Of a DNA stretch of 16,475 bases, positions 7,003 to 13,545 are shown one piece after another. This stretch comes from JAPUDQ01 sp964573015 (GTDB taxonomy: Bacteria; Patescibacteriota; Saccharimonadia; Saccharimonadales; Saccharimonadaceae): the NCBI GenBank assembly GCA_964573015.1, contig CAZNHZ010000007.1, positions 1 through 16,475 of the forward strand. The letters run 5' to 3'. Numbering within the stretch: position 1 is the stretch's first letter; every line of letters begins with the position of its first letter. The position numbers and the translations under genes are program-made. The notes under the pieces are model-generated. The model was not told the origin of the DNA. It saw only the letters and a program-made list of their open reading frames with translations, and made no database searches.

Positions 7003-7570
7003 AGCTGTCATTTTTGATTGTTTTGGCGTGCTAGTGAGCAACTCGTGGCACCAATTTCTCGACGACTTTGCACATTCTGACGAGGCACGTTATGAAGCGA
7101 CGCAACTACTCGATGCGATGGACAGGGGAGAGATCACTGAGCGAGAATTTGTCGATAGTATTGGAAAAACGATGAGCATCTCGGAGCAGACTATCCGATC
7201 ATCACTCTTTGATGCTGTAGTAGCAAATCATCGACTCTTTGACTTCATCGATGAGCTGAGCAAGACATATCCTCTCGCGATACTATCAAACATATCCTCA
7301 AAAGCTAGACTTCGAGAAGTCTTGAGTGACGAACAGATACGTATATTTGATACGCTGATCTTGTCTGGAGAGGTAGGTATGATTAAGCCAGATGAGCGAA
7401 TATATCATCTAGCGGCGCAAAACCTCGGCGTGACGCCCGAGGAATGTCTCTTCGTAGATGACAGAGGGCGCTACTGCCAGGCCGCTCGCGATGTCGGCAT
7501 GCAAGCGATTCAGTATAAAAACTTCGAGCAATTTAAAAATAATTGCCTATCGTTACTTTCTCAGCGATAA
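6995..7570 (+). CDS. HAD-superfamily hydrolase (subfamily IA-like)
   Basis: 191 residues from GTG 6995, overlapping the previous gene by 8 nt, with GAGGGG at 6979-6984 as ribosome site. HAD motif I is FDCFGVL with nucleophile D8. The second Asp typical of HAD phosphatases is replaced by Phe, as it is by an aromatic residue in 2-haloacid dehalogenases (DAYGTL). Motif II is LSN (S98), motif III is K131 in IKPDERIY, and motif IV is FVDDRGRY (D155, D156). A helical cap lies between motifs I and II. The substrate is unknown: a small organic phosphate or a halo-acid are both compatible. A paralogue with the same DCFG motif lies at 11289-11861. Confidence 0.9.
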   Translation: MIKAVIFDCFGVLVSNSWHQFLDDFAHSDEARYEATQLLDAMDRGEITEREFVDSIGKTMSISEQTIRSSLFDAVVANHRLFDFIDELSKTYPLAILSNISSKARLREVLSDEQIRIFDTLILSGEVGMIKPDERIYHLAAQNLGVTPEECLFVDDRGRYCQAARDVGMQAIQYKNFEQFKNNCLSLLSQR

Positions 7571-7571
7571 T
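7543..7571 (+). promoter_or_regulatory. Promoter of the GNAT gene inside the end of the HAD gene
   Basis: TTGCCT (7543-7548), a 17-nt spacer and GATAAT (7566-7571), then 6 nt to ATG 7578. This would give a leaderless transcript independent of the polA operon. Confidence 0.5.
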
Positions 7572-7577
7572 AGAGTT

Positions 7578-8102
7578 ATGGAAGAGCTAATCATCGAAAC
7601 AATTGAGCCGAGGTTGTTCCCGATTGTGGCGCGGCAGACGCACATGAGTGAAAGCTACAAAACAAAAATAACTGAGATGGCAGAGCGCGGTGAGTTGGTG
7701 ATGTTTGCGGTGCGCCGCGATACTGGTATATCGGAGGATAATTACATGGCGCGGGTATGTCTATGGATGGCACCGGCCGAGGAAGCCGATGTCCGTGATG
7801 TCGCAAAGGGCGCTGCCTTTGTCAGCGGACTGCAGGTCAACGAGCGGGCGCGTTTGCAGGGTATCGCCGATGACCTTATGAACCATCTCGAAACCGAAGC
7901 AAAAAACCGCGGCTACAAACAAATCGCCGTCGGCGTCGACGTTCGCAACGAGCCAGGGCTGGAGTTGGTCAAATCGTTGGGCTACCGGTATCAAAAATTA
8001 GCTCAGAGCGATACTTACAAAATGGCTTGGTACGAAGTAGAAGAATCGGGCAGCCGGGATCACACTATGGTCGATGCCGTGCTGATGGTCAAAAATATCT
8101 AG
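7578..8102 (+). CDS. GNAT-family N-acetyltransferase
   Basis: 174 residues. The acetyl-CoA-binding motif A is seen at about 84-104: GLQVNERARLQGIADDLM, with the R/Q-x-x-G-x-A loop and the following helix. Next come a strand (QIAVGVDVRN, about 115-124) and the motif B region EPGLELVKSLGYRY (125-138), where the usual N-x-x-A...LY-x-x-x-GF pattern is recognisable. The acceptor substrate cannot be deduced. ATG 7578 is preferred over an earlier start at 7458 that would lie deep inside the HAD gene. The gene is convergent with the voltage-sensor-like gene, and a strong palindrome separates them. Confidence 0.85.
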   Translation: MEELIIETIEPRLFPIVARQTHMSESYKTKITEMAERGELVMFAVRRDTGISEDNYMARVCLWMAPAEEADVRDVAKGAAFVSGLQVNERARLQGIADDLMNHLETEAKNRGYKQIAVGVDVRNEPGLELVKSLGYRYQKLAQSDTYKMAWYEVEESGSRDHTMVDAVLMVKNI

Positions 8103-8117
8103 CCTGGCAACTCTCCC

Positions 8118-8144
8118 TTGCAGCAAGGTTGTTCCTTGCTGCAA
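8118..8144. terminator. Bidirectional hairpin between convergent genes
   Basis: A perfect 11-bp inverted repeat, TTGCAGCAAGG (8118-8128) and its complement (8134-8144), with a 5-nt loop. It sits exactly between the stops of two convergent genes. Neither strand has a clear T-run after the stem, so it may act as a 3'-end stabiliser or an atypical terminator. Confidence 0.55.
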
Positions 8145-8534
8145 TTAGGGGTGGGGGGAGAAAAGTCGTGTGTTGTATTCGTAGCGCATGTGAGCAAAAG
8201 TTTTAAACAGTTTGAGTAGGCGCAAGGCGCGGATGCCGTGTAGCGCTTCAAAAGTCTGCGTCGGCAAGGGTATGGCTGCAAACAAATAAAACCAATGGTG
8301 CCGCAGATACCGCGATCGATCGCGGGCAAAATGCAGCTCAAACAAAAACTCACTGAGAAAAACTATCGATACACCAATTTCAAAGATATCGACCATGTGC
8401 AGCTGGGCGGCCGACAAACTCTCGAAGTGCTCCAGTCCGAGCAGCGCCAAACTGATGCCGACCAGCGACAGCATAAAGATTTCTTTGGTTAGCAAAAAGC
8501 GGCGTAAGCGTTTTTTGTCGGTTGGTGATCTCAT
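8145..8534 (-). CDS. Stand-alone voltage-sensor-like (ion-channel S1-S4) membrane protein
   Basis: 129 residues. S1 lies at about 19-36 and S2 at about 46-68, with acidic residues D49, E52, E62 and E66. S3 lies at about 80-92 and contains AAIPLP, which matches the W-x-x-x-D/F-x-x-A-x-x-P pattern of channel S3 segments. S4 (about 101-116) has a basic residue at every third position: R102, R105, K108, K111. This is the order of a voltage-sensor domain of the voltage-gated cation channel superfamily. The protein ends 13 residues after S4, with no pore helices and no selectivity filter. It could be a proton-channel-like or regulatory voltage sensor, or a decayed channel. No pore-like remnant is apparent in the 40 bp beyond the stop. 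The start is ATG 8534, 30 nt from the divergent gene at 8565. Confidence 0.7.
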   Translation of the reverse strand: MRSPTDKKRLRRFLLTKEIFMLSLVGISLALLGLEHFESLSAAQLHMVDIFEIGVSIVFLSEFLFELHFARDRSRYLRHHWFYLFAAIPLPTQTFEALHGIRALRLLKLFKTFAHMRYEYNTRLFSPHP

Positions 8535-8542
8535 ACATAACC

Positions 8543-8548
8543 ATAATA
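8543..8548 (-). promoter_or_regulatory. Possible -10 element of the voltage-sensor-like gene
   Basis: TATTAT on the minus strand, 8 nt before ATG 8534. It matches 5 of 6 consensus bases and no clear -35 is seen. Confidence 0.35.
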
Positions 8549-8551
8549 CGC

Positions 8552-8557
8552 TACACT
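8552..8557 (+). promoter_or_regulatory. Possible -10 element of the 8565 gene
   Basis: TACACT ending 7 nt before ATG 8565. The whole divergent intergenic gap is 30 bp, so the two -10 elements sit within 15 bp of each other and any -35 would lie in the opposite gene. Confidence 0.35.
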
Positions 8558-8564
8558 AGTAAGC

Positions 8565-9416
8565 ATGAGTAAGATATGGCGGCGGTTTCGACCCAGCCCG
8601 GGGCGACTACAAAAGTTAGGCGGCGACGTGTTTGCCAGAGCCGAGCAGCTGGTTGCGCAACAGCCCATCCCCAAGCGGCATATGTGGCAACGGCGTGATT
8701 ACAGCGCACTCAATTCCATCATCCACTCGCTGCTGGAGCATGGTGAAAAGACGTACAATCCCGAGATGTTACTGGCGAGCCTGATCCTGCAAGCGCCTCG
8801 TGCTGTGTCGGCTCAAAAAAAGATGGACAAACATCCGCATGGCTTCCACGACAAAGAAGCGCGGCTGGATGAGCTGATTACTTTTAATGACACCTATGTA
8901 TCGGCTATCTTGGCGTTGGAGCCGTATGATCGCAAACTGGCCAACGAGCGCATCAAACAGCGTATGGATCAATTTTGCAAACAGCTGCACGCGACGGCGT
9001 TTAGCAACGAGCAGTGGGAAGCGATCACGCATGGTCTGAGCCGCGAGATTGCCGTCTATATCGCCTCGCGCGAGCTCGGTTATGACACGCAGATGACCAG
9101 CCGTCGTGCCGATGCTCTGGGTGTCGATATGGTGATGGTTCATCCTCTTAGCGGCCGTCGCCTAAACATCGATGTCAAGACGCGGTCGAGCTTTCATTTT
9201 CGGCTGATCGATCTGGCGCGTGAGGGGCGGATTTCCGAACGTCAGCGCGAAGCGGCCGAATACGCCGGTTACTGCGTGGTTGTCAACGGCCACGGCGAGG
9301 AAGCAATCCAGACTACACTGCTAAGAATCGACGAAGAAACTTACGGCCGGGTGATTGATTTTCGGCTTGAACGACCGGAAATATTGGGCGAAAAACTTAA
9401 ACAGATTGTGAGATAG
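8565..9416 (+). CDS. Probable PD-(D/E)XK nuclease-fold protein
   Basis: 283 residues. The first about 150 residues are helical and unrecognised. Residues 158-215 fit the restriction-endonuclease-like core: a helix with E161 (LSREIAVYIASRELGYDT), then a loop and strand ending in GVD (D188), about 14 residues, then a strand with IDVKT (D203, K205). The arrangement E...D...D-x-K is the PD-(D/E)XK signature used to bind Mg2+ and cut DNA. A further beta strand (YCVVVNG) and a C-terminal helix follow. The fold assignment comes from motif spacing only. Its role could be DNA repair, or defence against or processing of incoming DNA. A leaderless-type -10 precedes ATG 8565. No restriction methylase is adjacent. 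Confidence 0.75.
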   Translation: MSKIWRRFRPSPGRLQKLGGDVFARAEQLVAQQPIPKRHMWQRRDYSALNSIIHSLLEHGEKTYNPEMLLASLILQAPRAVSAQKKMDKHPHGFHDKEARLDELITFNDTYVSAILALEPYDRKLANERIKQRMDQFCKQLHATAFSNEQWEAITHGLSREIAVYIASRELGYDTQMTSRRADALGVDMVMVHPLSGRRLNIDVKTRSSFHFRLIDLAREGRISERQREAAEYAGYCVVVNGHGEEAIQTTLLRIDEETYGRVIDFRLERPEILGEKLKQIVR

Positions 9417-9614
9417 CAAAGTGTGGGCAAAATCAGCGCCGATAGTTTGCAAATGTGGTCCGCTCCACCGGTGCGCGTGACTAAAATGCTTGTTCGATGT
9501 GATTTTGACTTGATTTTTTGCTGACATAAGAGTATTAGATATAGATAAGGACTTACGGTTTAAAAACAAAAGTCTGATTACATCAAAAATAGACGAATAG
9601 CTAGGATCACACTA

Positions 9615-9643
9615 TTGACATAAATCATGTTTTGGTGTATAAT
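9615..9643 (+). promoter_or_regulatory. Consensus sigma-70 promoter of the 9677 gene
   Basis: TTGACA (9615-9620), exactly 17 nt, TATAAT (9638-9643). Both hexamers are perfect. The expected transcript has a leader of about 27 nt carrying AAAGGA (9661-9666) 10 nt before ATG 9677. The rest of the 260-bp gap (9417-9600) shows no gene. Confidence 0.9.
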
Positions 9644-9676
9644 CTAGCATACATCCGTAGAAAGGATGGTCACATA

Positions 9677-10627
9677 ATGTCTGCCACAATACTCGAAGGA
9701 CTTCCATCACAGGCCTTCGGCGACACCGCCCCACGACCATCTGATTATCTTGCAAAAAATCCAACTGCTGAGCGCCGCCATCTATGGGCGGTGCCTGATT
9801 TTACAGAGGACATCTCCAGTTCACCGGAGCATCACGAGAGGGAACAGCTCGATCGGCTCGCACGAGAGATCGTCGATCTGCACATCGAAGCCAGAGAGTC
9901 GGACAACCCTGACACTTTTGACCCAATTGAAGGGCTCAGGGTGCTCAAATATCACCTGATCGGCGCTCCCGATCGACTCAGCCGCTATAATCGTCATTAT
10001 CCGCCAGGAGTAAAACGTACACTGCGAACTGGTGAGCAGCGTACCTACGGCGTCGAATGTGCCGCAATGATTGATCTCGAGACCGGCAATATGTGCCTGA
10101 TTCGCAAAGACGATGTCGTCGATAGCCATCGCCCAGATGACTGGATGGTGGCAAATTATGATCCGAGGACAGGGAAGCTTTGTGAACGATCGGTGATTGA
10201 AACCTATATCGACTATGACGCCGAGCGCGGTGATCGGATAGAACTGACAGTAGCGCCACCTGCCGGCCCGGAAAATATGAACAGGAGCTTAGGCAAGATA
10301 ATCCTTCCGTTGGATCGGCACTATCATACCCATGACAAGGTCACTGAAGCATACCCCAAATATTACGGTCACGGTACTGGGAGCGAAGCCGAGCAATACG
10401 TAGATGAATACACCGCCGATTACTCGGAGCTCTATAAAGCACTCTGCCGCGAGATGGAGCGCCGCGGTATCGACCCGTCGATTCTCGAGGCGCGGGATAC
10501 ACCGGCCCACGCTCGTCGGTTGCGCTGCGCGCTGGGAGAGCTGGCGGCCGAAGACTGCCGTCTGGACGGCGGACACGTATCTAGTCGTGCCCGATATGAA
10601 AGTATCGGAATATTGACAAAACATTAG
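9677..10627 (+). CDS. Hypothetical cytosolic protein
   Basis: 316 residues, hydrophilic, with no signal peptide or membrane segment, and no family that I recognise. An acidic/helical segment (about 37-75) is followed by a mixed alpha/beta region with LIGAPDRLSRYNRHYPPGV and TYGVECAAMIDLETGNMCLI (about 100-145). A charged C-terminal part contains repeated Arg/Glu helices (YKALCREMERRGIDPS). ATG 9677 is chosen because an earlier TTG at 9632 lies inside the promoter; AAAGGA with 10-nt spacing supports it. The perfect promoter suggests strong expression. The end of the gene carries the promoter of the next gene. Confidence 0.75.
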   Translation: MSATILEGLPSQAFGDTAPRPSDYLAKNPTAERRHLWAVPDFTEDISSSPEHHEREQLDRLAREIVDLHIEARESDNPDTFDPIEGLRVLKYHLIGAPDRLSRYNRHYPPGVKRTLRTGEQRTYGVECAAMIDLETGNMCLIRKDDVVDSHRPDDWMVANYDPRTGKLCERSVIETYIDYDAERGDRIELTVAPPAGPENMNRSLGKIILPLDRHYHTHDKVTEAYPKYYGHGTGSEAEQYVDEYTADYSELYKALCREMERRGIDPSILEARDTPAHARRLRCALGELAAEDCRLDGGHVSSRARYESIGILTKH

Positions 10628-10641
10628 CATTATGCTACAAT
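10613..10641 (+). promoter_or_regulatory. Sigma-70 promoter of the 10648 gene (leaderless type)
   Basis: TTGACA (10613-10618), 17 nt, TACAAT (10636-10641), then 6 nt to ATG 10648. With both hexamers and ideal spacing, this is the best-supported leaderless promoter in the window. Confidence 0.8.
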
Positions 10642-10647
10642 GGAATT

Positions 10648-11262
10648 ATGAATAGAGACTACGGCGGCCCCACCAAACTCGGGATGATTGTCATCGGCGT
10701 TATTTTCTTTTTGATCGTGGTGGCGCTGTTTTATTTCATCACCGGCAGTTTTCGCAACAATTCCGATACTACGCTCAGCAACGAAGAGCGTGAGCGGCGG
10801 CTGGTCACAACGATTCACAGCGGACGGAGTGTTCGTATGACCGTGTACGGGCCGATCGTGGCCAACGAAGACCGTGAGAGCTACGAGGTGACGGTGACGA
10901 CGACTTCGCGGCGAATCGCTCTCTATAGAGGCTATGCCCAGACCCAGCTCGACAGCAAAGATTTTGACAATACTTACGAGGGCTATCAGCAGTTTGTATA
11001 CGCGCTGGCGCGTGCCAATTTCGACAAAGAGCGGCAGATCAGTGAAGATCAGGCCGATGATCGAGGAACCTGTAGTGCCGGCAAGCGCTACGTGTATGAG
11101 TTGTTTGAAAACGGTGACTCAATCAAGCGCGTCTGGACGACAACCTGCGGCAATGCCAAGGGCAGTTTCGCCGGCAACAACGCTATAGTTCGCCAGCTGT
11201 TCAACAAGCAGATTCCGTCATTTGACAAGCTCATCAAGCCGCTTGCTAAGTTACGCAACTAA
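10648..11262 (+). CDS. Membrane-anchored protein with a single N-terminal TM helix
   Basis: 204 residues. A short charged N-terminus precedes a strong hydrophobic segment at about 11-32 (LGMIVIGVIFFLIVVALFYF) without a signal-peptidase site, then a soluble extracytoplasmic domain. Two cysteines, in GTCSAGKRYVYELF and TTCGNAKG (about residues 142 and 172), could form a disulfide outside the cell. I do not recognise the family. The domain looks like a mixed beta/alpha fold with an N-terminal beta-rich half (VRMTVYGPIV, SYEVTVTTTSRRIALYRGY). It probably acts at the cell envelope. Confidence 0.8.
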   Translation: MNRDYGGPTKLGMIVIGVIFFLIVVALFYFITGSFRNNSDTTLSNEERERRLVTTIHSGRSVRMTVYGPIVANEDRESYEVTVTTTSRRIALYRGYAQTQLDSKDFDNTYEGYQQFVYALARANFDKERQISEDQADDRGTCSAGKRYVYELFENGDSIKRVWTTTCGNAKGSFAGNNAIVRQLFNKQIPSFDKLIKPLAKLRN

Positions 11263-11275
11263 TCGACTGGCGGGG

Positions 11276-11281
11276 TATAAT
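11276..11281 (+). promoter_or_regulatory. -10 element of the second HAD gene (leaderless type)
   Basis: TATAAT ending 7 nt before ATG 11289. An in-frame ATG at 11280 overlaps the hexamer itself and so is unlikely to be in the mRNA. No strong -35 is seen. Confidence 0.6.
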
Positions 11282-11288
11282 GGTTGGT

Positions 11289-11861
11289 ATGGTACGAGCT
11301 ATTATCTTTGATTGTTTTGGGACGCTGATCGGTACCAGCTATTTTACGTTTCGGACAATTTGTCCGCCGGAGCGACTCAAAGAGCTCGACGATACTCGTG
11401 TGGCAATGGACTATGGCTATCTGACGCGCGACGAATACGCCGGCAAACTGAGTGATATCGTCGGTATGAGTCCGCAGCGAGTTATGGAGGTAATCGCCCA
11501 GCAGCATAACCGTAACGAACCGCTTATCGACTATGCCCGGCATTTGAAGCGCACCTACAAGACCGCTTTGCTAAGCAATGTCGGTCTCGATGTCATGCCG
11601 ACGGTATTTGACGCCAAGGAGCAAAAAAACCTGTTTCATACGGTAGTGTTGTCGTCGGATGTCGGTATCGTCAAGCCCGATCGGCAAATCTATTTGCTGA
11701 CCGCCGAAAAACTTGGTGTTAAGCCGAGCGAATGTGTCATGGTGGATGATCGTGAACTATTTTGTACCGGTGCGCGCGTTGCCGGCATGACGGCCGTGCA
11801 GCACCACGACAATCTTACTACCATGCGAGCCGTCGATCGTCTGCTGGCCAAAAATCACTAA
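11289..11861 (+). CDS. HAD-superfamily hydrolase, paralogue of the 6995 gene
   Basis: 190 residues. Motif I is IFDCFGTLIG with nucleophile D8 and Phe at the position of the usual second Asp. Motif II is LLSN (S96), motif III is K129 in IVKPDRQIY, and motif IV is MVDDRELF (D153, D154). Size, cap and motif wording match the HAD protein at 6995-7570, so the two are probably paralogues with different substrates. The dehalogenase-like motif I does not by itself prove dehalogenase activity. ATG 11289 is preferred over ATG 11280, which lies within the TATAAT box. Confidence 0.9.
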   Translation: MVRAIIFDCFGTLIGTSYFTFRTICPPERLKELDDTRVAMDYGYLTRDEYAGKLSDIVGMSPQRVMEVIAQQHNRNEPLIDYARHLKRTYKTALLSNVGLDVMPTVFDAKEQKNLFHTVVLSSDVGIVKPDRQIYLLTAEKLGVKPSECVMVDDRELFCTGARVAGMTAVQHHDNLTTMRAVDRLLAKNH

Positions 11862-11869
11862 AAATATTG

Positions 11870-11898
11870 TTGACATAAGCATTTCGGTGAGTTACAAT
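11870..11898 (+). promoter_or_regulatory. Sigma-70 promoter of the small secreted protein gene
   Basis: TTGACA (11870-11875), 17 nt, TACAAT (11893-11898). A leader of about 30 nt follows, with AGGGA (11922-11926) 9 nt before ATG 11936. Near-consensus promoter and a terminator suggest a highly expressed monocistronic unit. Confidence 0.85.
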
Positions 11899-11935
11899 TC
11901 AACCAAACTATTAAAACTAACAGGGAATAAAATCA

Positions 11936-12559
11936 ATGAAACAACACCTAACAAAATCACGACTGTATGGAGTTGCAGCTGTGTTTGGCGTTGTAGCGGT
12001 GGCACTGGCTCCGCTCGCGGCATCAGCAGCGACACAGAACACTACTATCAATGCGGTGATAAGCACCAGCATCGGTCTGACGACAAGCGGTACAGTAAAC
12101 CTCAACATTATTCCGGTATCTGGCGGTTCACAATCAACTGCTAGTGATACAGTGACTGTCACCACGAATAATGCTGCAGGCTATAACCTAGCTCTTAAGA
12201 ACTCTGATGCTACAACCACGCTTGATAACGGTGCTAACACTATTGCTACTTCTACCAGTACGACATGGGGAGCACCGGCGATTTTGAGCAACAATACCTG
12301 GGGTTATGGTATTGCGTCGGGAACCTCTGGCTTGACGGCCGGTAGCAACTTTAGTGCTGCATACACAGCTCAAACTGATCAGACGACTGATTCTCACTTA
12401 TTCTTAGGTGTCAAAACTACTGATCAAGCGCTTCGTTCGACTAGCAGTCCTGCGGGTAGTGGTGACGTTACAACCGTGTGGTATTCTGCAAAAGTTGATA
12501 CCACCAAGCCGATCGGTACATACACCAATCAAGTGACTTATACTGCGCTTACGAACTAG
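11936..12559 (+). CDS. Secreted Thr/Ser-rich beta-sandwich surface protein (WxL-like module)
   Basis: 207 residues. The signal peptide has a basic start (MKQHLTKSR), a hydrophobic core and a probable cut after LAASA (residue 31). The mature part is almost free of charged residues and rich in Thr, Ser, Asn and Gly, typical of an exported beta protein. It contains VTVTTNNAAGYNLAL (about 64-78), a W-containing region (TTWGAPAILSNNTWGYG, about 104-120) and a C-terminal strand pair ending in GTYTNQVTYTA. The same signatures (GYNL, a Trp region, AGTYTNVITTT at the end) occur in the C-terminal 140 residues of the LamG protein at 13546-14871. The end resembles that of Firmicutes WxL domains, but the W-x-L motif itself is not present. 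There is no membrane anchor, so it may bind the envelope non-covalently. Confidence 0.85.
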   Translation: MKQHLTKSRLYGVAAVFGVVAVALAPLAASAATQNTTINAVISTSIGLTTSGTVNLNIIPVSGGSQSTASDTVTVTTNNAAGYNLALKNSDATTTLDNGANTIATSTSTTWGAPAILSNNTWGYGIASGTSGLTAGSNFSAAYTAQTDQTTDSHLFLGVKTTDQALRSTSSPAGSGDVTTVWYSAKVDTTKPIGTYTNQVTYTALTN

Positions 12560-12574
12560 ATCTTGCACTCACGA

Positions 12575-12606
12575 TAAAATACCCAAATATTGGGTATTTT
12601 ATTTTT
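12575..12606 (+). terminator. Rho-independent terminator after the small secreted protein gene
   Basis: A perfect 12-bp stem TAAAATACCCAA (12575-12586) / complement (12590-12601) with a 3-nt loop, followed by TTTTT (12602-12606). It begins 15 nt after the stop codon. Confidence 0.9.
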
Positions 12607-12623
12607 ATCCGTAGAATTCTCTG

Positions 12624-12629
12624 TATAAT
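12624..12629 (+). promoter_or_regulatory. -10 element of the first DUF916-like gene (leaderless type)
   Basis: TATAAT ending 7 nt before ATG 12637, directly after the terminator. The -35 region is T-rich and overlaps the terminator tail. Confidence 0.6.
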
Positions 12630-12636
12630 AAATTTG

Positions 12637-13518
12637 ATGCATACTACAAAACTTTATTTGCTAGCAGGCCTTCTCGCATTGACTATGGCCGTCATGGGTT
12701 TATCATCACAAGTTAAGGCTATCGAGGGTGAAAGTATTGTTATGTCGCCGGCTTCGACGACGATTGATACCAAATCAGGCCAGACAGTTACAAGGCAAGT
12801 GACTATTATCAATGACGGGACAAACACTTATGATTTCAAGGTGTATGCTGTGCCGTATTCAGTAAGCGACAAGATATATGAGCCAAATTTTGATAAGCAA
12901 ACTGACAACGGTGATGCCTATACATGGGTAAAATTTGCTAAAACCAGGTACACGCTAAATCCGGGCGAAAAAGTTGTCATACCCTACACGGTAGAGGTGC
13001 CGGCCGATGCCGCTCCGGGAGGGCATTATGGTGTATTATTTGCGGAGACTATACCGGCAGAAGGTGACACCCAAAGCATCGTTCGGCAAAAACGCGTAGG
13101 GAGTATCCTCTACGCAACGGTTGATGGACAATATATCCGTTCTGGTAAAACAGTCATGGTTGCTGTCGACGCAATTCAGCTCGGCGGTCACTTGACGGCA
13201 AGGGTGAGTGTTAATAATACCGGAAATGTTCATTTTGTGGCCACGGAGTATATTCAAGTGAAGAATATTTTTGGCAAAATAGTCTATGAAACTACTCTTG
13301 ATCGCGTTGTTATGCCTAAAACATCACGTGACAGTGTCGTAGAGTGGAAAGACAGCCCGGCGCTTGGTTTATATCGAGTTAAAGTAGAGAGCAAAGTGCT
13401 CGACAAGATTACCGATGATTCGAAATGGGTGTTGCTGATACCGGTCTGGATGTTGGTGGTCGCCCCGATTGTGATCGGCGTGCTGATTTACCTCGCGATT
13501 CGTGCACGTCGTCGCTAA
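12637..13518 (+). CDS. DUF916/WxL-interacting-like membrane-anchored surface protein 1
   Basis: 293 residues. A signal peptide is cut after about residue 28 (SSQVKA). The first beta-sandwich domain (about 30-140) has the DUF916 layout: IVMSPASTTIDTKSGQTVTR, VTIINDGTNTYDFKV, YTLNPGEKVVIPYTVEVP, then PGGHYGVLFAET. A second Ig-like domain (about 150-255) contains ARVSVNNTGNVHF and ends in YRVKVESKV. One C-terminal TM helix (about 264-288) and a basic tail (RARRR) anchor it, with the domains outside the cell. In Firmicutes, DUF916 proteins bind WxL proteins and peptidoglycan. Here the neighbours are a secreted WxL-like protein and a LamG adhesin. The gene is visibly more AT-rich than the genes to its right. 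ATG 12637 is used because a TTG at 12634 lies next to the -10 box. Confidence 0.85.
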   Translation: MHTTKLYLLAGLLALTMAVMGLSSQVKAIEGESIVMSPASTTIDTKSGQTVTRQVTIINDGTNTYDFKVYAVPYSVSDKIYEPNFDKQTDNGDAYTWVKFAKTRYTLNPGEKVVIPYTVEVPADAAPGGHYGVLFAETIPAEGDTQSIVRQKRVGSILYATVDGQYIRSGKTVMVAVDAIQLGGHLTARVSVNNTGNVHFVATEYIQVKNIFGKIVYETTLDRVVMPKTSRDSVVEWKDSPALGLYRVKVESKVLDKITDDSKWVLLIPVWMLVVAPIVIGVLIYLAIRARRR

Positions 13519-13531
13519 AGCGCTTTTGGTA

Positions 13532-13537
13532 TATAAT
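13532..13537 (+). promoter_or_regulatory. -10 element of the LamG gene (leaderless type)
   Basis: TATAAT ending 8 nt before ATG 13546. An in-frame TTG at 13537 overlaps its last base and is therefore not the start. Confidence 0.55.
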
Positions 13538-13545
13538 TGATCTAT

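Noticed and set aside
9417..9600. Possible tRNA or small RNA (a GTTCGAT-like T-loop near 9492)
   Set aside because: No matching T-stem, anticodon arm or acceptor stem can be folded around it.
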